Shown here: piece after piece, positions 16,315-23,942 of the stretch | Layout of the letters: each line of letters begins with the position of its first letter | Numbering within the stretch: the stretch's first letter is position 1 | Origin: JBHHZM01 sp046758065 | Lineage (GTDB): Bacteria; Pseudomonadota; Alphaproteobacteria; JAAXGF01 | Direction of reading: 5' to 3' | Assembly (NCBI GenBank): GCA_046758065.1 | Contig: JBHHZM010000008.1 | Location: 1-41,543 of the forward strand | DNA: 41,543 bases | Program-made: the position numbers and the translations under genes | Notes under the pieces: model-generated | Seen by the model: the letters and a program-made list of their open reading frames with translations, nothing else | The model's database searches: none | What the model was told of the DNA's origin: nothing

Positions 16315-16908
16315 ATGGCCGGGCGCGGCAGGCGCAATTCGGCGACGCTGTTCGTACTCGCCGGGGTGGCCGTCGGCATGGTGGGTCTCAGCTTCGCCGC
16401 GGTGCCGCTCTACCGCCTGTTCTGTCAGGTCACCGGCTTCGGCGGCACGACGCAGGTCGCCGAGGAAACGCCAGCGCGCGTCGACGACCGCATCGTTACG
16501 GTGCGATTCAACGCCGACACCGCGGCCGGCCTGCCGTGGCGGTTCCGTCCCGAACAGCGCGAGATCCGGGTCCATCTCGGCGAGGTGGCGCTGGCCTACT
16601 TCACCGCCGAGAATCTGTCGGACCACACGATCGTCGGCAACGCCACCTTCAACGTCACGCCCTACAAGGCGGGGCCTTATTTCTCGAAGATCGCCTGCTT
16701 CTGCTTCGACGAGCAGACGCTGGCGCCGGGTCAGGTCGCCGAAATGCCGGTGACGTTTTTCGTCGACCCCGAGATGGCCGACGACCCCAAGCTCAAGGAA
16801 GTCACGACGATAACCCTGTCGTATACCTTCTTCGCAGCGCGGGACAGTGCTCCTGCTCTGACGAGCGGCGACGATCTAAAATCAACGACCGATTCCAAGG
16901 GAACCTGA
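16315..16908 (+). CDS. ctaG: Cytochrome c oxidase copper chaperone CtaG (Cox11)
   Basis: Membrane-anchored copper chaperone that inserts CuB into subunit I. It has 197 residues: one N-terminal helix (about 10-29, including AAVPLYRLFCQ, the family signature) and a periplasmic immunoglobulin-like domain. The copper-binding CFCF pair lies in FSKIACFCFDEQTL (about 121-134), and the FFVDPEM segment is also typical. ATG 16315 has GGCGGCGGG upstream. A GTG at 16309 overlapping the coxF stop is an alternative that adds two residues. It is 4 bases from ctaE. Confidence 0.95.
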   Translation: MAGRGRRNSATLFVLAGVAVGMVGLSFAAVPLYRLFCQVTGFGGTTQVAEETPARVDDRIVTVRFNADTAAGLPWRFRPEQREIRVHLGEVALAYFTAENLSDHTIVGNATFNVTPYKAGPYFSKIACFCFDEQTLAPGQVAEMPVTFFVDPEMADDPKLKEVTTITLSYTFFAARDSAPALTSGDDLKSTTDSKGT

Positions 16909-16912
16909 GGCC

Positions 16913-17743
16913 ATGGCCGAGACGCACGTCCGGAAACACGATTACCACCTCGTCGACCCGAGCCCGTGGCCGGCGGTCGGCGCCGCTTCCGCTCTGGTTC
17001 TCGCCACCGGCGGCATCATGCTCATGCACGAGATCACCAACTGGGTGTTCTACCTGGGCATCCTGCTGATGCTGTTCACGATGTTCGGCTGGTGGCGCGA
17101 CGTCATCCGCGAAGGCGAGTTCGGCGACTACCACACCCCGGTGGTGCAGCTCGGCCTGCGCTACGGCATGGCGCTGTTCATCGCCTCCGAGGTGATGTTC
17201 TTCGCCGCCTTCTTCTGGGCCTTTTTCGACGCAAGCCTGTTTCCCGGAGGACCGGGAAGCGAAGAACTGATCGGGCGCGGCGCTTACACCGGCGGCGTCT
17301 GGCCGCCCGAGAACATCGAAGTCTTCGACGCCTGGTCGATTCCGTTCCTCAACACGATCATCCTGCTCACTTCGGGCGCGACGGTGACCTGGGCGCATCA
17401 CGAAATTCGCTCCGACCGGCGGCAGAAAGCGATCCTCGCGCTGTGGCTGACAATCGCGCTCGGCGTATCGTTTACCGCGCTTCAGGCGTTTGAGTACATC
17501 AATGCGCCGTTCACGATCGACGGCGGCATTTACGGCTCGACCTTCTTCATGGCGACCGGCTTCCACGGCTTTCACGTCATCATCGGCACCTGCTTCCTGT
17601 CGGTCTGCCTGTGGCGTCTGTATCAGGGACACTTCAAACCCGACCACCATTTCGGTTTCGAAGCCGCGGCGTGGTACTGGCACTTTGTCGACGTGGTGTG
17701 GCTGTTCCTGTTCAGTAGCGTCTACTGGTGGGGCGGTCGCTGA
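16913..17743 (+). CDS. ctaE: Cytochrome c oxidase subunit III
   Basis: Seven-helix core subunit of the aa3 oxidase that stabilises subunit I and supports proton uptake; 276 residues. The conserved regions are KHDYHLVDPSPWP near the N-terminus, FIASEVMFFAAFFWAFFDASL (about 86-106) with the conserved Glu, the GATVTWAHH helix, and the C-terminal WYWHFVDVVWLFLFSSVYWWG. Subunit IV is not recognisable here. It lies 4 bases after ctaG and 7 bases before the DUF983 gene. Confidence 0.98.
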   Translation: MAETHVRKHDYHLVDPSPWPAVGAASALVLATGGIMLMHEITNWVFYLGILLMLFTMFGWWRDVIREGEFGDYHTPVVQLGLRYGMALFIASEVMFFAAFFWAFFDASLFPGGPGSEELIGRGAYTGGVWPPENIEVFDAWSIPFLNTIILLTSGATVTWAHHEIRSDRRQKAILALWLTIALGVSFTALQAFEYINAPFTIDGGIYGSTFFMATGFHGFHVIIGTCFLSVCLWRLYQGHFKPDHHFGFEAAAWYWHFVDVVWLFLFSSVYWWGGR

Positions 17744-17750
17744 GCGGCGG

Positions 17751-18131
17751 ATGAACGAGGCGTTCTACGGTGACGTTTCGCCGTTCAGAGCCGGCTTTGG
17801 CTGCCGTTGTCCGCGTTGCGGTCGCGGTCGGCTGTTCAAAGGATTCCTCGATATCGCCGAGACCTGCGCGGTTTGCGGGCTCGATTTGACGCGGCAGGAC
17901 AGCGGCGACGGACCGGCAGTCTTCGTCATCCTGATTCTCGGCTTCGTCATCGTCGGTCTCGCGCTCGTGGTCGAGGTCAACTTTTCGCCTCCCCTGTGGC
18001 TTCATCTGTTGCTGTGGTTTCCTCTCATCCTCGGCGGCTCGATCGGGCTCCTGCGCCCTTTCAAGGCGACGCTGGTCGCGCTCCAGTACCGGCATCGGGT
18101 GCAGTTCGACAGTGACGACGAGCCAGGTTGA
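17751..18131 (+). CDS. DUF983 family zinc-ribbon membrane protein
   Basis: A 126-residue protein with two CxxC knuckles (CPRCGRG near residue 20 and CAVCG near 40) followed by two membrane helices (about 60-80 and 85-105). DUF983 proteins commonly sit between subunit III and SURF1 in alphaproteobacterial cox operons, which suggests a role in oxidase maturation or metal handling, not proven. ATG 17751 is chosen as the first start after the ctaE stop. Its 3' end overlaps the SURF1 start by 20 bases, so the two are probably coupled. Confidence 0.9.
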   Translation: MNEAFYGDVSPFRAGFGCRCPRCGRGRLFKGFLDIAETCAVCGLDLTRQDSGDGPAVFVILILGFVIVGLALVVEVNFSPPLWLHLLLWFPLILGGSIGLLRPFKATLVALQYRHRVQFDSDDEPG

Positions 18132-18846
18132 GCCACGACGCTTCCGGCCCCGGCCCGGGGCGACGGTCGCGGCCGTGTTGGCTTTTCTCCTGCTCGTCGG
18201 TCTCGGCACCTGGCAGCTTTACCGGCTGGCGTGGAAGACCCAGCTCATCTCTTTTCGCCAATCCCAGCTCGCGGCGGTGCCGGTCGCACTCCCCGCCGAC
18301 CTCGTCGAGGCCGAAAAGGCGCTCGCGACGCTCGATTACCGTCGGGCGCGAATCTCCGGCGTTTTCCTGCACGGGCGCGAGCTCTACCTCGCGGCGACGC
18401 GCCGGAGCCACTTCGGTTTCGACGTGATCACACCGCTCCGGCGGGCGGACGGCGCCGTCGTCCTGGTTGACCGCGGCTGGGTGCCGCCAGAGGCGCGCGA
18501 TCCGGCGGCGCGTGCGGCGGGTCAGACGACGGGCGAGGTGACGGTCGAAGGGGTGCTGCGCGGGCCGGGCCGGGCCGGCTGGTTCACCCCCGACAACGAC
18601 CCCGAGCGCAACTACTGGTTCTGGCGCGATCTCGGCGCGATGGCGCGGGTCGCCGGTGTCGAGGCGCCGGCGCTCCTCCTCGAGGCCGGCCCGGCGAAGA
18701 ACCCGGGCGGCCTGCCGATCGGCCGCGACTACCGCGTCGATCTCCCCAACGATCACCTCTCTTACGCGATCACCTGGTACATGCTCGCCGTGGCGCTCGC
18801 GGTGATTTACGTGCTGTCGCAACGACGCGGCCCGGACGATGACTGA
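18112..18846 (+). CDS. SURF1 family cytochrome oxidase biogenesis protein
   Basis: Inner membrane protein that helps deliver heme A to oxidase subunit I (Shy1/Surf1 family). It has 244 residues: N-terminal helix (about 17-36, LGTWQLYRLAWK being the family signature), a periplasmic domain with VDRGWVPPE and GGLPIGRDYRVDLPNDHLSYAITWY, and a C-terminal helix (about 214-234). Translation starts at GTG 18112 inside the DUF983 gene. The stop overlaps the M32 carboxypeptidase start (ATGACTGA), extending the operon. Confidence 0.95.
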   Translation: MTTSQVEPRRFRPRPGATVAAVLAFLLLVGLGTWQLYRLAWKTQLISFRQSQLAAVPVALPADLVEAEKALATLDYRRARISGVFLHGRELYLAATRRSHFGFDVITPLRRADGAVVLVDRGWVPPEARDPAARAAGQTTGEVTVEGVLRGPGRAGWFTPDNDPERNYWFWRDLGAMARVAGVEAPALLLEAGPAKNPGGLPIGRDYRVDLPNDHLSYAITWYMLAVALAVIYVLSQRRGPDDD

Positions 18847-20341
18847 AGCCGCAGCCTACGCCGAACTCGAACGCCGTTTCGCGCGGCTCAACGCGCTCGA
18901 CGGCGCCGGCGCCGTGCTCGACTGGGACAGCCAGACCATGATGCCCAAGGGCGGGGCGGAGACGCGCGCCGAACAAAGCGCGGCGCTGGCGCTGGTCGGC
19001 CACGAACTGCTCACGGACCCGACGCTCGCCGAACTGCTCGACCGCGCCGAAGCCGACGAGGCGGCGGGACTCGATCCCTGGCGTGCGGCGAACCTTGCCG
19101 AGATGCGGCGCCGCTGGATCCACGCCGCCGCGACCGAGGCGCGGCTCGTCGAAGCGCTGAGCAAGGCGACCTCGGCCTGCGAGATGCGCTGGCGCACGGC
19201 GCGTCCCGACGACGACTTCGCCGGGCTGCGACCGTCGTTCGAGGAGGTCGTGGCGCTCACCCGCGAGAGCGCGGCGGCGAGGGGCGAAGCGCTCGGCTGC
19301 GCGCCTTACGATGCGCTGCTCGACGAATACGAACCCGGCGGCCGCAGCGCCCGGATCGACGCCCTGTTTGCCGACCTCGCCGCCTACCTGCCCGGCTTCA
19401 TCGCGCAGGCGCTGGAGCATCAGGCGGGCAAGCCCGCGCCGCGGCGTCTCGACGGCCCGTTTCCGGTTGCGGCGCAGCGCGCGCTGGGCCGCCGCCTGAT
19501 GGCGGTCGTCGGTTTCGAATTCGAACACGGGCGCCTCGACGTGAGCGATCACCCGTTCTGCGGCGGCACCCCCGACGACGTGCGCATCACCACGCGCTAC
19601 CGCGAGGACGACTTCACCAAGGCGATGATGGCGGTGCTGCATGAGACCGGACACGCCATGTACGAACGCGGCCTACCGTCCGAGTGGCGCCGCCAGCCGG
19701 TCGGTCAGGCGGCCGGCATGAGCCTGCACGAGAGCCAGTCGCTGCTGCTTGAAATGCAGGCCTGCCGCAGCCGCGAGTTCATCGCCTTCGCCGCTCCCTT
19801 GATGCGTGAGGCGTTCGGCCGCGACGGCACGGCATGGCAGGCCGACAACCTGCTGCGCCTCAGCACCCGGGTCGAGGCGAGCCTCATCCGGGTCGACGCC
19901 GACGAGGTCACCTACCCGGCGCATATCCTGCTGCGCTACCGTCTCGAAAAAGCCCTGATCGCCGGCGACCTCGAAGTCCGCGACCTGCCCGACGCGTGGC
20001 ACGAAGGCATGGCGGAACTCCTCGGCGTCACGCCTCTCGACGACCGCGACGGCTGCCTACAGGACGTCCACTGGTTCGGCGGTTTGTTCGGTTACTTCCC
20101 GACCTATACGCTGGGGGCGATGATCGCCGCCCAGCTTTTCGCGGCGGCCAGGCGCGCCGATGCGGACATTCTGCCGGCCATCGGGCGCGGCGATTTCGTC
20201 CCGCTGTTCCGCTGGCTGCGCGCCAACGTCCACGGTCTCGGAAGTTCGCTGACGACCGACGAACTCGTCGCGCAGGCCACCGGCCGCCCGCTCGACGCCG
20301 CCGTCTTCAAGGCGCACCTCGAAGCGCGTTACCTCTCCTGA
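18839..20341 (+). CDS. M32 family carboxypeptidase (carboxypeptidase Taq type)
   Basis: Cytosolic zinc carboxypeptidase of 500 residues, the normal family length. The zinc motif is His268-Glu269-x-x-His272 (HETGHAMYERG) and the third ligand Glu298 lies in LHESQS. GYFPTYTLGAMIAAQ near residue 420 is the other family signature. It overlaps the SURF1 stop by 8 bases, so it ends the cox transcript although no link to oxidase assembly is known. Metal dependence is expected from the family; the physiological substrate is unknown. Confidence 0.95.
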   Translation: MTEAAAYAELERRFARLNALDGAGAVLDWDSQTMMPKGGAETRAEQSAALALVGHELLTDPTLAELLDRAEADEAAGLDPWRAANLAEMRRRWIHAAATEARLVEALSKATSACEMRWRTARPDDDFAGLRPSFEEVVALTRESAAARGEALGCAPYDALLDEYEPGGRSARIDALFADLAAYLPGFIAQALEHQAGKPAPRRLDGPFPVAAQRALGRRLMAVVGFEFEHGRLDVSDHPFCGGTPDDVRITTRYREDDFTKAMMAVLHETGHAMYERGLPSEWRRQPVGQAAGMSLHESQSLLLEMQACRSREFIAFAAPLMREAFGRDGTAWQADNLLRLSTRVEASLIRVDADEVTYPAHILLRYRLEKALIAGDLEVRDLPDAWHEGMAELLGVTPLDDRDGCLQDVHWFGGLFGYFPTYTLGAMIAAQLFAAARRADADILPAIGRGDFVPLFRWLRANVHGLGSSLTTDELVAQATGRPLDAAVFKAHLEARYLS

Positions 20342-20387
20342 AACTTCGCTTGAAAAACGGGAGCGCTGGTTTCGCCGTTTGAACCTT

Positions 20388-20411
20388 TTCTATAATTCAT
20401 TAATTATAGAA
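20388..20411. promoter_or_regulatory. AT-rich perfect palindrome, probable relic operator
   Basis: TTCTATAATT (20388-20397), spacer CATT, AATTATAGAA (20402-20411) is a perfect 10-bp inverted repeat in GC-rich surroundings. It ends 2 bases before the start of the arsR-type remnant, where ArsR/SmtB regulators bind AT-rich dyads to autoregulate. It also contains TATAAT. Inference: this was that regulator's operator and promoter. Confidence 0.55.
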
Positions 20412-20413
20412 CT

Positions 20414-20653
20414 ATGGAAGAAAAAGACACCGTCTCGGCGCTGTCGTTCCACCTCTCGCAACTCAGTCACGCCGGGCTGATCGGCGAGCGGCCTTCCACC
20501 AAAACACGGCGAACCATCAGGGCTCGACTGTGCGGCGTCGTTGCGCATTCTTGTGACTGTTCATCCGGTGCTCGCTCGATCGCCGAGTGGTCCTCACCAA
20601 TCAGCTTCCAAGGTTCAGCCCGGATGAACAACCCTCATGGAATGCACATCTAG
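20414..20653 (+). pseudogene. Internally deleted ArsR-family regulator remnant
   Basis: The frame opens with MEEKDTVSAL, like the N-terminus of alphaproteobacterial ArsR regulators, and continues directly with SFHLSQLSHAGLI, which is their recognition helix. The roughly 35-40 residues normally between these parts are absent, as if deleted between two short GCGCTG-like sites. After Ile23 the similarity stops, and the rest (to 20653) has no beta-wing or dimer helix. So DNA binding is almost surely lost. The neighbouring genes show no arsenic, metal or sulfide functions that would reveal the original role. Confidence 0.6.
20558..20630. repeat. 73-bp segment with 11-bp terminal inverted repeats
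   Basis: TGTTCATCCGG (20558-20568) and CCGGATGAACA (20620-20630) are perfect reverse complements 51 bases apart, in the non-coding scar after the arsR remnant. It could be a long-loop hairpin or a tiny mobile-element relic. No flanking target duplication was noticed. Confidence 0.4.
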
Positions 20654-20656
20654 GCT

Positions 20657-21946
20657 ATGGAAACGGCGCTTCTCCTCTCTCTTCTGGCGATCGCGGGACT
20701 GCTCGTCGTCTCGGCCTTCTTCTCGGGCTCCGAGACGGCCCTGACCGCTGCGTCCCGGCCGCGCCTGCACCACCTCGAACGCGAAGGCGACCGCCGCGCC
20801 CGCCTGGTCAACCGACTGACGGAGCGCAAGGACCGCCTGATCGGCGCCATCCTGCTCGGCAACAACGCGGTCAACATTTTCGCTTCGGCGCTCGCCACCA
20901 GCGTGCTCATCGGCCAATTCGGCGAGGCGGGCATCGCCTACGCGACGCTCGGCATGACGCTGCTGGTGCTGATCTTCGCCGAGGTCCTGCCCAAGACCTA
21001 TGCGCTCAGCCGCCCCGACCGCGTCGCGCTCGCGGTGGCGCCGGTGATGCGCGCTATCGTCTTCGCGCTGTCGCCGATCACCGCCGTCGTGCAGGGCATC
21101 GTGAGGCTCACGCTGCGATCCTTCGGCATCGACATCGCCAAGGGCGCGCCGCTGACCTCGCCGCAGGACGAACTGCGCGGCGTCATCGATCTCCATGTCC
21201 GCGAAGGCGCGGTGATCAAGCACGAACGCGACATGCTCGGCGGGGTCCTCGACCTCGCCGACGTCGAGGTGCGCGAGGTCATGATTCACCGCAAGAACAT
21301 GGTGATGGTCGACGCCGCCGAGTCGCCCTCGGCGATCGTCGACACGGTCGTCGCCAACCCCTACAGCCGTTTTCCCCTGTGGCGCGGCGAGTCCGACAAC
21401 ATCATCGGCGTGCTCCACGCCAAGGACCTGTTGCGCGCGGTGCGGGTGCACGAGGGCGATCTCGACGCCCTCGACGTCGCCGCCATGGCGTCGGAGCCCT
21501 GGTTCATCCCCGAAACCACGACGCTGCGCCAGCAGCTCCAGGCGTTCCGCCGACGCCGCGTCCACCTCGCTTTCGTCGTCGACGAGTACGGCGCGCTGAT
21601 GGGCATGGTCACTCTCGAGGACATCCTCGAGGAGATCGTCGGCGACATCGCCGACGAGCACGACATCGCGGTGACCGGCGTCCGCGCCAACGCGAACGGC
21701 TCGTTCACGGTGAGCGGGACGGTCACCATCCGCGACCTCAACCGCGAGTTCGAATGGCAGCTGCCCGATGAGGAGGCGACCACCGTCGCGGGCCTCGTCA
21801 TTCACGAAGCGCAGCAAATCCCCGAGGTCGGTCAGACCTTCGTATTTTACGGATTTCGCTTCGAGGTGCTCGCCCGCCAGCGCAACCAGATCACCTCGCT
21901 GCGCGTGACCCCGCCCCGCGATACCGAACACACGCCGGCGAGCTAA
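20657..21946 (+). CDS. CorC/HlyC (CNNM-type) membrane protein with CBS pair
   Basis: Membrane protein of 429 residues in the CNNM/CorC family, linked to magnesium/cobalt resistance or transport. The N-terminal DUF21 domain (about 1-190) has the FFSGSETALTAASR signature, GNNAVNIFASALATS and FAEVLPKTYAL, with three to four helices. A CBS pair lies at about 200-325 (YSRFPLWRGESDNIIGVLHAKDLL; FVVDEYGALMGMVTLEDILEEIVGDI). A transporter-associated C-terminal domain (about 335-415) follows. It starts at ATG 20657 just after the decayed region and appears to be transcribed alone. Confidence 0.93.
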   Translation: METALLLSLLAIAGLLVVSAFFSGSETALTAASRPRLHHLEREGDRRARLVNRLTERKDRLIGAILLGNNAVNIFASALATSVLIGQFGEAGIAYATLGMTLLVLIFAEVLPKTYALSRPDRVALAVAPVMRAIVFALSPITAVVQGIVRLTLRSFGIDIAKGAPLTSPQDELRGVIDLHVREGAVIKHERDMLGGVLDLADVEVREVMIHRKNMVMVDAAESPSAIVDTVVANPYSRFPLWRGESDNIIGVLHAKDLLRAVRVHEGDLDALDVAAMASEPWFIPETTTLRQQLQAFRRRRVHLAFVVDEYGALMGMVTLEDILEEIVGDIADEHDIAVTGVRANANGSFTVSGTVTIRDLNREFEWQLPDEEATTVAGLVIHEAQQIPEVGQTFVFYGFRFEVLARQRNQITSLRVTPPRDTEHTPAS

Positions 21947-22041
21947 AGCCGGTCGAAGTCGCTTGCAATTCGGCTCCGCCGCTTTATATCCGGACGGTGC
22001 CGTCAGCATATCCGGGCGGCGCCGCCACCTGTGAGGTCGCC

Positions 22042-22608
22042 ATGCCGCTATCGGAGCCTGCGCCGCGCGAGGCGCTCCATCACCGCGAGATCGTCTGCCG
22101 GGGTTATCGCCGCAGCGACGGCCTGTGGGACATCGAGGCCCACCTGACCGACACGAAAACCTACACCTTCAGCAACGCCAACCGCGGCGACATCGCGCCC
22201 GGCGAACCCTTGCACGACATGTGGCTCAGGCTGACGATCGACGGTGATTTCGTCATCCAGGACGCCGAGGCGGCGACCGACGCCGGTCCGTTTGCGCTCT
22301 GTCCGGCGATCACGCCACGCTTCGCCGGGCTCAAGGGAATCGCCATCCGGCCGGGCTGGATGCGCAAGGTGCGCAAGCTTCTCGGCGGCGTCAACGGCTG
22401 CACCCACCTGGTCGAATTGCTGCGGCCCGTCGCAACGGTCGCGTACCAGACGATCTGGACCGCGCGCGGCAGAGGCGCCGATGCGGCGGAGCGCCGGCGG
22501 AAACCGATCTATCTCGACAGTTGCCACGCCCTGCGCAGCGACGGCGAGGTCGTCCGCGAGCACTACCCCGAGTGGTACAGCGGAGAAGCCGTCGAATCCG
22601 GAGACTGA
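22042..22608 (+). CDS. DUF2889 domain-containing protein
   Basis: A soluble 188-residue protein of unknown function. The DUF2889 pattern is visible: LHHREIVCRGYRRSDGLWDIEAHLTDTK near the N-terminus, LHDMWLRLTID in the middle, and GCTHLVELLRPVATVAYQTI (about 130-150) with a conserved Cys-x-His. The C-terminus has LDSCHALRSDGEVV. ATG 22042 is preceded by GAGG at 22033-22036. There are no membrane spans. It converges with the RHH gene 34 bases downstream, so it is likely monocistronic. No function can be proposed from context. Confidence 0.85.
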   Translation: MPLSEPAPREALHHREIVCRGYRRSDGLWDIEAHLTDTKTYTFSNANRGDIAPGEPLHDMWLRLTIDGDFVIQDAEAATDAGPFALCPAITPRFAGLKGIAIRPGWMRKVRKLLGGVNGCTHLVELLRPVATVAYQTIWTARGRGADAAERRRKPIYLDSCHALRSDGEVVREHYPEWYSGEAVESGD

Positions 22609-22642
22609 GACCGCAGACGCCGGCGGGCAGGCCCCGGCGTTG

Positions 22643-22924
22643 TCAGGCGTGCGCTTCCTCGATCCAAAGGCGGTCCCCGTGGCCGGCGCGGACATGGCCT
22701 TCGGTCGTCGCCGCTTCGCGAAAGTAGGACAGGATGAAGACGCGGAGACCGGCGGTAAGCGTCGATGTGCGCCGTGTCGCTTCGACCTCCGAGCAGACGT
22801 CATGCATGGTTCGCCCTTCGCGCCGGGCGATCTCGCGGAGCGCATCCCACATCTGGGGTTCGAGCCGCACGCTCGTCCGGCGACCGTTGACGACGACGTT
22901 GCGATTGACCAACGAACTGTTCAT
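22643..22924 (-). CDS. Ribbon-helix-helix domain protein
   Basis: A 93-residue protein. Residues about 10-35 (VVVNGRRTSVRLEPQMWDALREIARREG) form a beta strand plus helix typical of ribbon-helix-helix DNA-binding proteins of the RHH_4 kind; the second helix is about 38-65. It could be an autoregulated repressor or an antitoxin-like protein, but no toxin gene is adjacent. An AT-rich upstream region with a dyad at 22988-23004 is a plausible operator. A GGAG motif lies about 12 bases from ATG 22924, rather far. Confidence 0.8.
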   Translation of the reverse strand: MNSSLVNRNVVVNGRRTSVRLEPQMWDALREIARREGRTMHDVCSEVEATRRTSTLTAGLRVFILSYFREAATTEGHVRAGHGDRLWIEEAHA

Positions 22925-22987
22925 GGCGACGGTTACTCCTTGCTCGCATCGGCCGGCCGTTATGGTTAACGGATCGGTTCGTGAGAA

Positions 22988-23004
22988 TACATCTATCGGA
23001 TGTA
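22988..23004. promoter_or_regulatory. Inverted repeat upstream of the RHH gene
   Basis: TACATC and GATGTA are separated by TATCG, 64 bases upstream of the RHH start, inside an unusually AT-rich patch (about 22980-23040) of the divergent region shared with the J-domain gene. It may be an operator for autoregulation, inferred only from position and symmetry. Confidence 0.35.
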
Positions 23005-23185
23005 AAAGTTAATAATAAATCTCTCTAAAGTATGTATCACGCGTAAGCGAACCAGGCCGTAACCTGCGGGATTCCGGGATTTTCCCTGCCGAGCGGGCAG
23101 CACACCTCGCCAACCGACCCGACCGCGATCCGGCACCCCGGGAGGCTCGCTTGCCAGTCCCCGGCGAAGCGGACATACTCGGGCC

Positions 23186-23755
23186 ATGTTACCGCCCAGA
23201 CTCCGGCCGACCGCAGCGGAAGACGGCGCGCCGGCGGACGCCCCTCGCGTCTGCGACCATCCGGGCTGCCAAGACGAAGGGCTCTATCGCGCTCCGCGTT
23301 CGCCCGACATGCTCGACAGCCATTACTGGTTCTGCCTCGAACACGTGCGCAGCTACAACGCGCACTGGGATTTCTTTGCCGGAATGAACCAGGACGAAAT
23401 CGAAGCCTTCCGCGAGGCCGACGTCACGGGGCACCGGCCCACCTGGCCGGTCGGCGTCCGCGCCCGTCTCCTCCGCCTGTGGGACGGCGAGGGCTTGCGC
23501 GATCTGTTCGGACTGTTCGGCCGGGAAAGCGCGGAGTCCGGCGATTCGTCGCAGGCGATGCCGGCCTGCGAGCGCGATGCGCTGGCGATGCTCAACCTCG
23601 GATACGCGGCGACTCTCGCGGACATCAAGACACGTTTCAAGGAGTTGGCGAAGCGCTACCATCCCGACGTCAACGGCGGCGACAAGGCGTCGGAAGAGCG
23701 CCTCAAGGCGATCATCGAAGCCTACCGCCTCCTGATCCAGCGACGGTCCGCCTAA
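23186..23755 (+). CDS. J-domain co-chaperone-like protein with N-terminal Cys/His cluster
   Basis: A 189-residue protein with its J domain at the C-terminus (about 133-187). HPD is at residues 159-161 in KRYHPDVNGGD, so it should stimulate a DnaK-type ATPase. The N-terminal part has CDHPGC (Cys23, Cys28) and FCLEH (Cys50, His53), spaced like a zinc site, then a conserved HVRSYNAHWDFFAGM segment. Genes of this type commonly lie immediately upstream of cobS-cobT in alphaproteobacteria, as here. Whether it helps the chelatase is unknown. A terminator hairpin separates it from cobS. Confidence 0.9.
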   Translation: MLPPRLRPTAAEDGAPADAPRVCDHPGCQDEGLYRAPRSPDMLDSHYWFCLEHVRSYNAHWDFFAGMNQDEIEAFREADVTGHRPTWPVGVRARLLRLWDGEGLRDLFGLFGRESAESGDSSQAMPACERDALAMLNLGYAATLADIKTRFKELAKRYHPDVNGGDKASEERLKAIIEAYRLLIQRRSA

Positions 23756-23878
23756 CGGGCTTGTGGCCGGCGCTCTGCGAACCAATCTTGAGTACGAGCC
23801 CCACTCATGCTAGGTGGTGCGCGGCATGCGGACGAATATGTGCCTGTCCGGCGAGCGACGGGTTCGAGCGGATCGCGA

Positions 23879-23933
23879 CCGATAGGGTGTCCCTTGGCAC
23901 GCCACCGGTCGCCCTATCGGATCCTCTTTTTGT
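23879..23933 (+). terminator. Intrinsic terminator just upstream of cobS
   Basis: CCGATAGGG (23879-23887) and CCCTATCGG (23912-23920) are perfect 9-bp arms around a 24-base loop, followed by ATCCTCTTTTTGTT. The T-run ends only about 12 bases before the cobS ATG at 23943. It may end the J-domain transcript, or act as an attenuator in a cobS leader. Confidence 0.7.
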
Positions 23934-23942
23934 TGATTAACG

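Noticed and set aside
23756..23942. Cobalamin riboswitch before cobS
   Set aside because: The B12-box and conserved core motifs of the class are not recognisable; only a terminator-like hairpin is.
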